Shown piece by piece: positions 27,221 through 35,944 of a stretch of 64,000 bases of DNA. This stretch comes from Arthrobacter sp. MN05-02 (GTDB taxonomy: Bacteria; Actinomycetota; Actinomycetes; Actinomycetales; Micrococcaceae). The notes below the pieces were generated by a model. The model did not search any database. It was not told the DNA's origin and saw only the letters and a program-made list of their open reading frames with translations. The position numbers and the translations under genes were made by a program. Within the stretch, counting starts at the first letter, position 1. Each line of letters starts with the position of its first letter. The stretch covers positions 2,418,001 to 2,482,000 of the forward strand of contig AP018697.1 in NCBI GenBank assembly GCA_004001285.1, written 5' to 3'.

Positions 27221-28312
27221 TCAGGACAGCCATTCGGTCAGGGCGCGGAGGCACTCGCGCACCGCGTCGGCCTGCACGTGCTCGTCGTCGGTGTGCGCGA
27301 GCAGTGCGTCACCCGGACCGAAGTTGACCGCCGGTATGCCGAGGGCGCTGAACCGGGCTACGTCGGTCCAGCCGTACTTCGGCTTCGGCTCGGCGCCGAC
27401 GGCCGCCACGAACGCCGCCGCCGCCGGATGCTGGAGGCCGGGCCTCGCTCCGGCGGCGGCGTCGGTCCGCTCGACGGAGAAGCCGTCGAGCAGCGCCCGG
27501 ACGTACTGCTCCGCCTGCTCGGGCGTCTTGTCCGGCGCGAAGCGGTAGTTCACCTCGATGACCGTGCTGTCCGGGATCACGTTGCCGGCCGTGCCGCCGC
27601 TGATCTTCACCGCGTTCAGGCTCTCCCGGTAGTCGAGTCCGTCGACACGGACGGTCGCCGGCTCGTGGTCGCGGAGCCGTACGAGGATCTCGGCGGCACC
27701 GTGGATGGCATTCTCCCCCATCCAGGCGCGGGCGGAGTGGGAGGCCTTCCCGGTGACGCGAACGTCGAAGCGCGCGGTGCCGTTGCATCCTCCCTCCACC
27801 GTGCCGTCCGTGGGTTCCAGGAGGACCGCGAAGTCCGCCTCCAGCCACTCCGGATAGGAGACGGCGACGCGGCCCAGCCCGCTGAGCGAGGCCTCGACCT
27901 CCTCATGGTCGTAGAAGATGAAGGTGATGTCGCGGCTCGGCGCGCTGAGCGCTGCAGCGAGCGCGAGCTGCACGGCCACGCCACCCTTCATGTCCGTCGC
28001 CCCCCGGCCGAAGAGCAGGTCGCCTTCCCACGTGGACGGGACCGTCCCCCTCGACCCGGGGGTGGTGGGCAGGGGCACGGTGTCCAGATGGCCGGCGAGG
28101 ATGACCCGCTCGGCGCGTCCGAGCCGCGTCCGCGCCAGCACGCAGTCGCCGTCGCGGACCACCTCGAGGTGCTGCAGGGCGCGCAGTGCCTGCTCCACGG
28201 CGTCGGCGATGCCCGCCTCGTTGCCCGAGACGCTCTCGAAGTCGATCAGTCGGGCTGTGAGCCGGGCGACGTCGGAGGCCAGGTCGAGCTCCGTGGTGGA
28301 TGGCTGAATCAT
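27221..28312 (-). CDS. dapE: Succinyl-diaminopimelate desuccinylase
   Basis: It hydrolyses N-succinyl-LL-2,6-diaminopimelate, giving LL-diaminopimelate for lysine and peptidoglycan. The 363-residue M20 metallopeptidase shows the metal ligands in [12 protein letters not shown] (His, Asp), [13 protein letters not shown], catalytic Glu in [10 protein letters not shown], and the dimerisation domain around [17 protein letters not shown]. It is divergent from dapD, the enzyme two steps earlier, with a 33-nt gap, so the pair may share regulation. Confidence 0.92.
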   Translation of the reverse strand: MIQPSTTELDLASDVARLTARLIDFESVSGNEAGIADAVEQALRALQHLEVVRDGDCVLARTRLGRAERVILAGHLDTVPLPTTPGSRGTVPSTWEGDLLFGRGATDMKGGVAVQLALAAALSAPSRDITFIFYDHEEVEASLSGLGRVAVSYPEWLEADFAVLLEPTDGTVEGGCNGTARFDVRVTGKASHSARAWMGENAIHGAAEILVRLRDHEPATVRVDGLDYRESLNAVKISGGTAGNVIPDSTVIEVNYRFAPDKTPEQAEQYVRALLDGFSVERTDAAAGARPGLQHPAAAAFVAAVGAEPKPKYGWTDVARFSALGIPAVNFGPGDALLAHTDDEHVQADAVRECLRALTEWLS

Positions 28313-28331
28313 GCTGCAACCCTATCGCTCG

Positions 28332-28337
28332 GTAGAC
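28332..28337 (+). promoter_or_regulatory. -10 element of dapD
   Basis: TAGACT ends 8 nt before the dapD ATG, which indicates a leaderless or nearly leaderless transcript. The promoter must overlap the start of divergent dapE. Confidence 0.45.
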
Positions 28338-28345
28338 TGCTGCCC

Positions 28346-29326
28346 ATGACTCCTCCTACGCCCAGCCCTTCCCTGCCCGGAGCTTCCCAGCGTGTGGCCG
28401 GTGGTACCGGCCTCGCGACGGTGGCCTCGGACGGCACCGTCCTGGACACGTGGTTCCCCGCCCCCTGGCTCGGAGCGGATCCGATGGACGCCGCCGCGCA
28501 GCAGGAGCTGCGGAACACCCTGGAGTCGCTCGCCCGTTCCGGGTCCGACGACGCGCGGCAGGTGACCCAGCGGGTCGCCGACCTCACGGTGGATCCGGAC
28601 GACGCCCCGGCCGGGACCGAGGACGCGTACCTGAGGCTGCACCTGCTCTCCCATCGGCTCGTCGAGCCCAACACCATCAACCTCGACGGCATCTTCGGGC
28701 TCCTGGCCAACGTGGTCTGGACGAACCATGGACCGGCTCCCGTGCAGGGCTTCGAGACCGTCCGTGCCGCCCTGCGGGCCCGCGGACCCGTGGCCGTGCA
28801 CGGCGTCGACAAGTTCCCGCGCATGGTGGACTACGTGGTGCCGGCAGGAGTGAGGATCGCCGACGCCGATCGTGTCCGCCTGGGTGCCCATCTCGCCGAC
28901 GGCACCACCGTGATGCACGAGGGCTTCGTGAACTTCAACGCGGGCACCCTCGGCCACTCCATGGTCGAGGGCCGTATCTCCGCGGGCGTGGTGGTGGGCG
29001 ACGGCTCCGACATCGGTGGCGGTGCCTCCATCATGGGCACCCTCTCGGGTGGCGGCAAGGAACGCATCACCATCGGCGAGCGCTGCCTCCTCGGCGCCGA
29101 GTCCGGTGTGGGCATCTCCCTCGGGGACGACTGCGTCGTCGAGGCCGGCCTGTACCTCACGGCGGGCACGAAGGTGACGCTGCAGGACGGGACGCTCGTG
29201 AAGGCCAAGGACCTCTCGGGTGAACCGGGCATCCTCTTCCTACGCAATTCCGCCACGGGTGCGGTCGAGGCACGTCCGCGCACCGGCGAGGGCATCGCGC
29301 TCAACCCGGCCCTGCACGCCAACTAG
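28346..29326 (+). CDS. dapD: 2,3,4,5-tetrahydropyridine-2,6-dicarboxylate N-succinyltransferase
   Basis: It transfers succinyl from succinyl-CoA to tetrahydrodipicolinate in the succinylase branch of lysine synthesis. The 326-residue sequence is of the mycobacterial type: an N-terminal alpha/beta domain, then a left-handed beta-helix with hexapeptide repeats ([39 protein letters not shown]). [17 protein letters not shown] carries the substrate-binding residues. The long frame upstream overlaps dapE and is rejected; ATG 28346 is placed next to a good -10 box. Confidence 0.93.
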   Translation: MTPPTPSPSLPGASQRVAGGTGLATVASDGTVLDTWFPAPWLGADPMDAAAQQELRNTLESLARSGSDDARQVTQRVADLTVDPDDAPAGTEDAYLRLHLLSHRLVEPNTINLDGIFGLLANVVWTNHGPAPVQGFETVRAALRARGPVAVHGVDKFPRMVDYVVPAGVRIADADRVRLGAHLADGTTVMHEGFVNFNAGTLGHSMVEGRISAGVVVGDGSDIGGGASIMGTLSGGGKERITIGERCLLGAESGVGISLGDDCVVEAGLYLTAGTKVTLQDGTLVKAKDLSGEPGILFLRNSATGAVEARPRTGEGIALNPALHAN

Positions 29327-29329
29327 CCC

Positions 29330-30208
29330 GTGGTGCCGCGGCCCCCCTCCGCCGCTGTCCGCCGCCGCCGGCGTCGGCTACGGACCGGTGCCATGCTCGC
29401 CGCCCTGGGGGTCGTCGTCGGCGGCGGCACCGTCCTCGCGATCGACCAGCTCCGGGACAGCGAGGTGCTGGTCCGTGAACGCTGCAGTGCCACGGTGGGC
29501 GCCGACACCTTCGAGCTGAGTCCGACGCAGGCCGGGAACGCCGCCCTGATCTCGGGCGTCGCCGTTCACCGCGGCCTGCCCGCGCGGGCGGCCTCCATCG
29601 CGATCGCCACGGCCATCCAGGAGTCGCGGCTCGAGAACATCGGCTACGGGGACGACGCCGGCCCCGACTCCCGCGGGCTCTTCCAGCAGCGGCCCTCGCA
29701 GGGCTGGGGCACGGAGGAGCAGGTCATGACGCCGCTCTACGCCACCGGCGCCTTCTACGACGCCCTCGTGGAGGTACCGGGCTACGAGACGCTGCCCATC
29801 ACCGAGGCTGCGCAGACGGTCCAGCGCTCCGCCTACCCCGAGGCGTACGCGGACCACGAGCCGGAAGGGCGCGCCTTCGCCTCCGCACTGACGGGCAACT
29901 CCCCCGCCGCTCTCGACTGCACGTTGCGGGAACCGGCCGCGGACGGGGACGCCCTCGCGGTGTCCGACGCAGCCGACGAGGTCTTCGGCCCGCTCGGGGG
30001 CGTCACCGACGGGAACACCCTCACCCTGGGCGTCAGCGGAACGACGGGCTGGGCGACCGCGCACTGGGCGGTCGCGAACGCCGCCGACCTGCACATCACC
30101 TCGGTCGCCTACGAGGGCCTCGTATGGGTGCGGTCCGACGGCGGGTGGACTCCGACGCCGACCGACCCCGGGGCCCTGCTCGTCACCGTCGCGGGGATGA
30201 CGCCCTGA
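29330..30208 (+). CDS. Secreted or membrane-anchored protein with lysozyme-like segment
   Basis: A 292-residue protein with a basic N-terminus (RRRRRRLR) and one transmembrane or signal segment, AMLAALGVVVGGGTVLAIDQ. The outside part has AIATAIQESRLENIGYGDDA and SRGLFQQRPSQGWGTEEQVM, with a Glu in the position of lytic-transglycosylase-type catalytic residues, and resembles actinobacterial proteins often labelled heavy metal transporter without basis. I infer a peptidoglycan-binding or -cleaving role, not proven. The GTG start at 29330 is 4 nt after dapD, so they are likely co-transcribed. Confidence 0.6.
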   Translation: MVPRPPSAAVRRRRRRLRTGAMLAALGVVVGGGTVLAIDQLRDSEVLVRERCSATVGADTFELSPTQAGNAALISGVAVHRGLPARAASIAIATAIQESRLENIGYGDDAGPDSRGLFQQRPSQGWGTEEQVMTPLYATGAFYDALVEVPGYETLPITEAAQTVQRSAYPEAYADHEPEGRAFASALTGNSPAALDCTLREPAADGDALAVSDAADEVFGPLGGVTDGNTLTLGVSGTTGWATAHWAVANAADLHITSVAYEGLVWVRSDGGWTPTPTDPGALLVTVAGMTP

Positions 30209-30220
30209 TCGGGGACCGGC

Positions 30221-30829
30221 TCAGGCGAGCACCCTGACCACCGGCTCCACATAGCTGCGGAAGGACCGCTCGTCGTCGAACAGCTCCTGGCACATCAGGA
30301 GTTTGTCCGGCTCCACCCACCACGCGCGGTGGACGCCCAGCGGGAGTTCGATGACCTGCAGCGTGAAGTGGCGGGCGGCCCGGCCCAGTTCCAGCTCGCG
30401 TTCCTGCACGATCCGCCCGAGGAGGTGCTCCATGCTGTCGGCCCCCCTCGCCCCCGTGTGGAGGGCATACTCCGCGCACCGCTCCTCGGCCCAGTCGACG
30501 GCTGCCCCGACATGGGCCCGCATGAGCGCCTTCAGCGCCGCCATGCCGTCCAGGGCCTCGAAATGGGGTGGCAGGGGCAGGACGGCGTCGCTGATACGGC
30601 GTCCGAGGAGGCTGTGCCACCACGCCTCCCACTCCACCCGCAGTGCCGTGTCACCACCCACCGGCTCGGTCAGCCGCCGGGTCTCCACCGTCCGCACGGG
30701 CGGGACGACCGGCGGCAGCGCGGGGAGCCCGACCCCGCGCAGCCCGGCGCAGTCGCGCAGGTAGAGCGCCACGAGGAGCACCTGGGAGGTGTCCACGGTG
30801 AAGTACGTGCTGTACCCGGGATACGACAT
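30221..30829 (-). CDS. Conserved hypothetical protein
   Basis: A 202-residue soluble protein starting MSYPGYSTYFTVDTSQVLLV. It has no signal peptide, membrane helix or recognisable catalytic motif. The middle is rich in Trp and Glu (RVEWEAWWHSLLGRRISDA) and it ends SYVEPVVRVLA. I do not recognise a family. It converges with the secreted protein gene (12-nt gap) and is divergent from galE. Codon use is like its neighbours, so it appears to be a real native gene. Confidence 0.6.
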   Translation of the reverse strand: MSYPGYSTYFTVDTSQVLLVALYLRDCAGLRGVGLPALPPVVPPVRTVETRRLTEPVGGDTALRVEWEAWWHSLLGRRISDAVLPLPPHFEALDGMAALKALMRAHVGAAVDWAEERCAEYALHTGARGADSMEHLLGRIVQERELELGRAARHFTLQVIELPLGVHRAWWVEPDKLLMCQELFDDERSFRSYVEPVVRVLA

Positions 30830-30956
30830 GGGCCTCCTTCGGGACCGGTCGGGCTGGCTCCCAGAGTAGACCCCGCACCGGCGGCCGCTCCAGAGCCCCG
30901 TCCGTTCCCTGCACGCCCGGCACGGCCCGGTGGAGGAGTCCGGTGGGACGTCGACC

Positions 30957-30962
30957 TAGGAT
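30957..30962 (+). promoter_or_regulatory. -10 element of galE
   Basis: TAGGAT ends 6 nt before the galE ATG at 30969, so the message is probably leaderless. Confidence 0.5.
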
Positions 30963-30968
30963 GGAAGC

Positions 30969-31994
30969 ATGAAGATCCTCGTTACCGGTGGCAGCGGCTA
31001 CATCGGCTCGCACACCGTCCTGACCCTGCTCGAACACGGCCATGACGTCGTCGTCGTCGACAACCTGCTGAACTCCACCGAGACCTCGCTCGAGCGTGTC
31101 GCGGCCCTCGCCGGCCGCACGCCCACCTTCCACCAGGCCGATCTGCTCGACGAACCCCGGCTGCGGTCCATCTTCGCGGAGGAGGAGGTCGACGCCGTGA
31201 TCCACTTCGCGGGCCTGAAGGCCGTGGGTGAATCGGTCGAGAAGCCGCTGTACTACTACTCCAACAACGTCGGGGGCACGCTGAACCTGCTGCGCGTGAT
31301 GGACGACGCCGATGTACGCACGCTGGTCTTCAGTTCGTCGGCGACCGTCTACGGCGCCTCCGAGGAGGTGCCCCTCACCGAGAAGCTCCCCCTCGACGCC
31401 GTGAATCCGTACGGGCGCACCAAGGAGCAGATCGAGGACATCCTGACGGACCTCGGTGCCGCCGACCCACGGTGGAACATCGCCCTGCTGCGCTACTTCA
31501 ACCCGGTGGGCGCGCATGCCTCGGGCACCATCGGCGAGGACCCCACCGGCGTGCCCAACAACCTGCTGCCGTTCGTGGCGCAGGTGGCCGTCGGCCGGCG
31601 CGAGAAGGTGATGGTGTTCGGCAACGACTACCCCACGCCGGACGGCACGGGCGTGCGCGACTACATCCACGTGGTCGACCTCGCCGAGGGGCACCTCGCC
31701 GCGCTCGACTACCTCGTGGCGCGCGGCGGCGTGCACACCTGGAACCTCGGCACCGGCAACGGCTCCTCCGTCCTCGAGGTCCTCACGGCGTTCTCGGCCG
31801 CGGTCGGCCGGGACATCCCCTACGAATTCGCTCCCCGCCGGCCCGGCGACGCGGCCGTGAGCTACGCGGACCCCTCCTCCGCCCTGGCCGACCTCGGCTG
31901 GTCCGCGACGCGGACCCTCGCCGAGATGTGCGAGGACCACTGGCGCTGGCAGAAGAACAACCCGCAGGGCTACGCGACGGTCCCGGTCGGCTGA
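30969..31994 (+). CDS. galE: UDP-glucose 4-epimerase
   Basis: It interconverts UDP-glucose and UDP-galactose for galactose use and cell-wall polysaccharides. The 341-residue SDR enzyme has the NAD-binding MKILVTGGSGYIGSHTVLTL, the HFAGLKAVGESVEKPLYYYS segment, catalytic Ser in FSSSATVYG and the YGRTK Tyr-Lys pair, and LRYFNPVGAHASG. It lacks an obvious ribosome site because the transcript seems leaderless. A strong terminator follows. Confidence 0.95.
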   Translation: MKILVTGGSGYIGSHTVLTLLEHGHDVVVVDNLLNSTETSLERVAALAGRTPTFHQADLLDEPRLRSIFAEEEVDAVIHFAGLKAVGESVEKPLYYYSNNVGGTLNLLRVMDDADVRTLVFSSSATVYGASEEVPLTEKLPLDAVNPYGRTKEQIEDILTDLGAADPRWNIALLRYFNPVGAHASGTIGEDPTGVPNNLLPFVAQVAVGRREKVMVFGNDYPTPDGTGVRDYIHVVDLAEGHLAALDYLVARGGVHTWNLGTGNGSSVLEVLTAFSAAVGRDIPYEFAPRRPGDAAVSYADPSSALADLGWSATRTLAEMCEDHWRWQKNNPQGYATVPVG

Positions 31995-32015
31995 CCTCCC
32001 GGTCGCGGGACGACG

Positions 32016-32045
32016 ACGGCCGCCCACCTGATGGTGGGCGGCCGT
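32016..32045. terminator. Terminator between galE and gltA
   Basis: ACGGCCGCCCACC (32016-32028), loop TGAT, GGTGGGCGGCCGT (32033-32045), then TTTCC counting the last arm base. This perfect 13-bp stem lies between convergent galE and gltA and can end both transcripts. Confidence 0.85.
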
Positions 32046-32082
32046 TTCCGTACCGGACGCGGCAAGAACGGGTCCCGCGGGC

Positions 32083-33366
32083 TCAGATCGCGGGGTAGTG
32101 CCGCTCTCCCTCACCCGTGTACAGCTGGCGCGGACGCCCGATCTTGGTCTGGGGATCCTGCATCATCTCACGCCACTGCGCGATCCAGCCGGGCAGCCGC
32201 CCGATCGCGAACAGCACGGTGAACATCTTCTCGGGGAAGCCCATCGCCTTGTAGATCAGCCCCGTGTAGAAGTCGACGTTCGCGTAGAGCTTCCGCTCGA
32301 TGAAGTAGTCGTCGGCGAGGGCCTTCTCCTCGAGGCGCATGGCGATGTCCAGCAGCTCGTCGTTGCCGCCGAGCTTGTTGAGGATGTCGTGGGCCGTGGC
32401 CTTGACGATCTTCGCGCGCGGGTCGTAGTTCTTGTAGACGCGGTGCCCGAAGCCCATCAGCTTCACACCGTCTTCCTTCTTCTTGACCTTCTCCATGAAG
32501 TCCTCGGGGTGCATGCCCTTGGCCTGGATGTCGCGCAGCATGTTCAGCACGGCCTCGTTCGCGCCGCCGTGCAGCGGACCGAAGAGCGCGTTGATGCCCG
32601 CGGAGACGGAGGCGAACATGTTCGCGTTCGAGCTGCCGACGAGGCGGACGGTCGACGTGGAACAGTTCTGCTCGTGGTCCGCGTGCAGGATCAGCAGCAG
32701 GTCCAGGGCCTTGACCATCATCGGGTCGAGGTCGTACGGCTCCGCCGGCAGGCCGAAGGAGAGCCGCAGGAAGTTCTCCACGAGGTTCATGGAGTTGTCC
32801 GGGTACAGCATCGGCTGGCCGATGGACTTCTTGTGCGCGTAGGCGGCGATGACGGGCAGCTTCGCCATGAGGCGGAACGTGGACAGCTCCACCTGCTCGT
32901 CGTCGAAGGGGTCCAGGGAGTCCTGGTAGAACGTGGACAGCGCCGAGACGGCCGAGGACAGCACGGGCATGGGGTGCGCGCCGCGGGGGAACCCGCTGAA
33001 GAAGCCCTTGAGCTCCTCGTGCAGCAGGGTGTGGCGGCGGATGCGTCCGTCGAACGCGGACAGTTCCTCTGGGGTCGGCAGGTTGCCGTAGATGAGGAGG
33101 TAGGAGACCTCCAGGAAGCTCGAGTTCTTCGCGAGTTCCTCGATCGGGTAGCCGCGGTAGCGCAGGATCCCGGCGTCACCGTCGATGTAGGTGATCGCGG
33201 AGGTCGTGGCCGCTGTGTTCATGAAGCCCGGGTCGAAGGTGACCTGGCCGGTCTGCTTCAGCAGTTTCGACACGTCGTAGCCGTTGTTGCCCTCAACGGC
33301 GGGCACCAGCGGGAGGCTGAGTTCGCCACCGCCGTAGTGCAGGGAAGCAGCATTCTGCTCGGTCAT
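32083..33366 (-). CDS. gltA: Citrate synthase (type II)
   Basis: It condenses acetyl-CoA and oxaloacetate to citrate, entering the TCA cycle. The 427-residue protein has the catalytic residues in HADHEQNCSTSTVR, FGPLHGGANEAVLNML and MGFGHRVYKNYDPRA, and the length of the hexameric bacterial type. The start at ATG 33366 follows AAGGAG at 7-nt spacing; the longer open frame is not used. It is a single gene with its own upstream region. Confidence 0.95.
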   Translation of the reverse strand: MTEQNAASLHYGGGELSLPLVPAVEGNNGYDVSKLLKQTGQVTFDPGFMNTAATTSAITYIDGDAGILRYRGYPIEELAKNSSFLEVSYLLIYGNLPTPEELSAFDGRIRRHTLLHEELKGFFSGFPRGAHPMPVLSSAVSALSTFYQDSLDPFDDEQVELSTFRLMAKLPVIAAYAHKKSIGQPMLYPDNSMNLVENFLRLSFGLPAEPYDLDPMMVKALDLLLILHADHEQNCSTSTVRLVGSSNANMFASVSAGINALFGPLHGGANEAVLNMLRDIQAKGMHPEDFMEKVKKKEDGVKLMGFGHRVYKNYDPRAKIVKATAHDILNKLGGNDELLDIAMRLEEKALADDYFIERKLYANVDFYTGLIYKAMGFPEKMFTVLFAIGRLPGWIAQWREMMQDPQTKIGRPRQLYTGEGERHYPAI

Positions 33367-33526
33367 CGATTCTCCTTCAGGAGCTGGAGCGAGGTCGTCG
33401 CCACATATCGTCATCGCTACACAGGAGGACACACGTCACTCCGGGAAACGCACATTCAGCTGAAACGCTACCGCCAGCGGGGCCCGATCACTAATCCTGC
33501 TGCCCTTCGTCGTGCACCGGCGCCGC

Positions 33527-34681
33527 TCAGCGGACCGAGTCGGCGAGGCGGGCGACTGCCGCGTCGATCCGCTCGTCGCTGCCCGTGAGGGCGACCCGGA
33601 TGAATCCCGAACCCGCGTCGCCGTAGAAGGTGCCCGGGCCCGCGAGGATGCCGAGCCCGGCCAGCCGGCCGATGGTGTCCCAGGTGGGCTCGCCATCGGA
33701 CGCCCAGAGGTACAGGCCCGCCACGGAACCGCTGATGGTGAAGCCGGCGGACTCGAGGGCGGGGACCAGCAGGGTGCGTCGTCGCCGGTACAGGTCCTTC
33801 TGTTCCGCCACGTGGGCATCGTCGCCGAGCGCCACGCGCATCGCCTCCTGCACCGGATAGGGCACGATCATGCCGGCGTGCTTGCGCGAGTTGACGAGGT
33901 TGGCGATGATCACGGGATCACCGGCCGTGAAGGCAGCCCGGTAGCCGGCGAGGTTGGACTGCTTGCTCAGCGAATACACGGCCAGCAGGAGCTCGTGCGA
34001 GCCGCCGGACACCCGTGGGTCGAGGACACTGGGCACGGGTTCGCCACCCTCCGCGGGGTCCCAGGCGCCCCAGCCCAGTTCTCCGTAGCACTCGTCGGAC
34101 GCCACGACGGCTCCGAGGGAGCGGGCGTCGTCGACGATCGTTTTCAGGGCGTCGACGTCGAGCACGTTCCCCGTCGGGTTGCCCGGCGAGTTGATCCAGA
34201 CAAGGCGCACCCGCGCGCGCACGTCCGCGGGGAGATCCGCGAGGGAATCGGCCGGGACGGGCGTCGCGCCCGCGAGGTGGGCTCCGATGTCGTAGGTCGG
34301 GTACGCGACCGTGGGACGGACGACGACGTCCCCCTCGCCGAGTCCCAGCAGGAGCGGCAGCCAGGCGACCAGTTCCTTGGACCCGACGGTGGGCAGGATG
34401 TCGAGGGGGTCCAGGCCCGGCACGCCGCGCCGGCGCTCGAACCAGGCGCTGATGGCTTCCCGCAGCGCCGTGGTGCCGTGCGTGGTGGGGTAGCCGTGAG
34501 CGTCGGCGGCCGAGGCCAGCGCGGTCCGGATCAGCTCCGGCGTCGGATCGACGGGCGTCCCGATGGACAGGTCCACCACGCCCGCCGGGTGCTCCGCGGC
34601 GATCGCCCGGTAGGGCGCCATCGCGTCCCAGGGATAGTCGGGCAGGTGCAGGCCGAACGGCTTCGGCTCCCCGGCCACCAC
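33527..34681 (-). CDS. dapC: Succinyldiaminopimelate aminotransferase
   Basis: It converts N-succinyl-2-amino-6-ketopimelate to N-succinyl-LL-diaminopimelate using PLP, between DapD and DapE. The 384-residue fold-type I aminotransferase shows LSIGTPVDPTPELI, the WINSPGNPTGNVLDVDAL motif, ASDECYGELGW, and the PLP lysine in YSLSKQSNLAGYRAAF. It starts at GTG 34681 directly after the fdxA stop, so the two genes are one operon, a pairing also found in mycobacteria (fdxC-Rv1178). Confidence 0.9.
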   Translation of the reverse strand: MVAGEPKPFGLHLPDYPWDAMAPYRAIAAEHPAGVVDLSIGTPVDPTPELIRTALASAADAHGYPTTHGTTALREAISAWFERRRGVPGLDPLDILPTVGSKELVAWLPLLLGLGEGDVVVRPTVAYPTYDIGAHLAGATPVPADSLADLPADVRARVRLVWINSPGNPTGNVLDVDALKTIVDDARSLGAVVASDECYGELGWGAWDPAEGGEPVPSVLDPRVSGGSHELLLAVYSLSKQSNLAGYRAAFTAGDPVIIANLVNSRKHAGMIVPYPVQEAMRVALGDDAHVAEQKDLYRRRRTLLVPALESAGFTISGSVAGLYLWASDGEPTWDTIGRLAGLGILAGPGTFYGDAGSGFIRVALTGSDERIDAAVARLADSVR

Positions 34682-35008
34682 CTACGCGGGCTGGTTCTGG
34701 GGCGGCAGGGCAGCGATGATCGGGTGGTCGAAACCCGTGTTGCCGACCTTCGCGGCTCCGCCGGGCGAGCCGAGGTCGTCGAAGAACTCGACGTTCGCCT
34801 TGTAGTACTCGGCCCACTGCTCGGGAGTGTCGTCCTCGTAGTAGATGGCCTCCACCGGGCAGACGGGCTCGCACGCACCGCAGTCCACGCATTCGTCGGG
34901 GTGGATGTAGAGCGACCGCTCGCCCTCATAGATGCAGTCGACAGGGCACTCTTCGATACAGGCCTTGTCCTTGACGTCCACGCATGGCTGCGCGATTACG
35001 TAGGTCAC
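34682..35008 (-). CDS. fdxA: 7Fe-type (3Fe-4S/4Fe-4S) ferredoxin
   Basis: A 108-residue electron carrier. The Cys pattern CVDVKDKACIEECPVDC binds the first cluster and DECVDCGACEPVCPVEAIYY the second. The C-terminal extension DTPEQWAEYYKANVEFFDDL is typical of FdxA. The partner enzyme is unknown; it is fused in an operon with dapC by position only. The start is GTG 35008. Confidence 0.93.
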   Translation of the reverse strand: MTYVIAQPCVDVKDKACIEECPVDCIYEGERSLYIHPDECVDCGACEPVCPVEAIYYEDDTPEQWAEYYKANVEFFDDLGSPGGAAKVGNTGFDHPIIAALPPQNQPA

Positions 35009-35153
35009 TTCCCACGCCTTTCGTTGGAGCTGGGTCGGCTGCGCACCCGAGGTGCGGTCTCCAGCTTAACGCAACGGCCCCCTGCGGCAGGACCAGCGGC
35101 CCCCGCCCAGGGTTCTGCCGCTCCGCACGCGTCCGGAGGTCTACCCTTGACGG

Positions 35154-35390
35154 GTGCAGAACCCCCTCGACCTCCTCGCCTCGCTTCCCCTGAAGACGCG
35201 GGTCGTCGTGCGGCGCCGCCTCGACGGCGGCTTCACCGACTCGCTGGGCGAGCTGATCGCACGGGACGGCACCAGCTGTACCGTGCGCACCCGCAGGGGG
35301 GACGACGTCGTCCCCTTCTCCGACGTGACGGCCGCGAAGGCGGTGCCGCCGCCCCCGCCCCGCAGGGCCCCCCGCCGGGGCAGGGCGTAA
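35154..35390 (+). CDS. Small SH3-like protein of unknown function
   Basis: A 78-residue protein with LPLKTRVVVRRRLDGGFTDS and TVRTRRGDDVVPFSDVTAAK, a small beta-rich fold, and a Pro/Arg-rich end. The sequence resembles the N-terminal SH3-like part of actinobacterial GNAT acetyltransferases (Rv0428c type), but no acetyltransferase domain follows. The start is GTG 35154. The gene is between fdxA and a winged-helix regulator. It may be a stand-alone RNA- or protein-binding module; this is inference. Confidence 0.6.
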   Translation: MQNPLDLLASLPLKTRVVVRRRLDGGFTDSLGELIARDGTSCTVRTRRGDDVVPFSDVTAAKAVPPPPPRRAPRRGRA

Positions 35391-35400
35391 CAGTGATTGG

Positions 35401-35435
35401 GACCTATCAATCGATAGGTCGTGATCCCGTACAAT
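35401..35435 (+). promoter_or_regulatory. Operator palindrome and -10 box of the winged-helix regulator
   Basis: GACCTATC (35401-35408), spacer AATC, GATAGGTC (35413-35420) is a perfect 8+8 inverted repeat. The -10 box TACAAT at 35430-35435 starts 9 nt later, and the regulator ATG follows at 35442. A protein bound at the palindrome would cover the -35 region, so it is a likely autoregulatory operator on a leaderless promoter. Confidence 0.7.
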
Positions 35436-35441
35436 CGGCGG

Positions 35442-35936
35442 ATGGACACAGACGAGGATCTCCAGGCCCGTGGACGGGCGCTCAGCTCCCCCGTCCGGCT
35501 CCGCATCCTGCGCCTGTGCCTCCACAAGGCGAGGACCAACAAGGAGATCGCGGAGACGCTGGATCTCAATCCGGCGACGGCGCTGCACCACGTGCGCACC
35601 CTCCTGTCCACCGGGTTCCTCGCGGCGGACGACGCCCGCACCGGCAACCGGGGCGCGAGGGAGATCCCCTACCGCGCCACGGGGTTGTCCTGGCACAGCC
35701 GCATCCCGAATGCCGCGCCCGTGCTCGTGGAGACGTTCCTGCAGGAGATCGAGGGCCTGCAGCCGTCCGAGATCGATGTCTGGCGCCTGGGCGTCCGGCT
35801 CAACGACGAGCACCGCGCCGAGATGATGGGACGCATCCGTGACGTGTTCGAGGAGTACGCCCGGCGCGACCCCGACGAGGACGGCACCGCCACCTCGATC
35901 ATGCTCGCGCACCACCTGGACCGCGCCGCGGACTGA
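35442..35936 (+). CDS. Winged-helix (ArsR-like) transcriptional regulator
   Basis: A 164-residue regulator. The DNA-binding domain is ALSSPVRLRILRLCLHKART, NKEIAETLDLNPATALHHVR and LLSTGFLAADD; the C-terminal ~90 residues are helical, without the Cys pairs of metal sensors, so the signal is not obviously a metal. The ATG at 35442 follows TACAAT by 6 nt. The perfect palindrome just upstream suggests autoregulation, and the divergent/convergent neighbours (small SH3-like protein, membrane protein) are possible targets. Confidence 0.83.
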   Translation: MDTDEDLQARGRALSSPVRLRILRLCLHKARTNKEIAETLDLNPATALHHVRTLLSTGFLAADDARTGNRGAREIPYRATGLSWHSRIPNAAPVLVETFLQEIEGLQPSEIDVWRLGVRLNDEHRAEMMGRIRDVFEEYARRDPDEDGTATSIMLAHHLDRAAD

Positions 35937-35944
35937 CCCCCCTG

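Noticed and set aside
27205..27226. GTCAG tandem repeat after gluD as a possible repeat element
   Set aside because: Only about three units; chance low-complexity in a short convergent spacer.
33512..35842. 776-codon plus-strand frame across dapC and fdxA
   Set aside because: Antisense to two conserved genes, with no known motifs.
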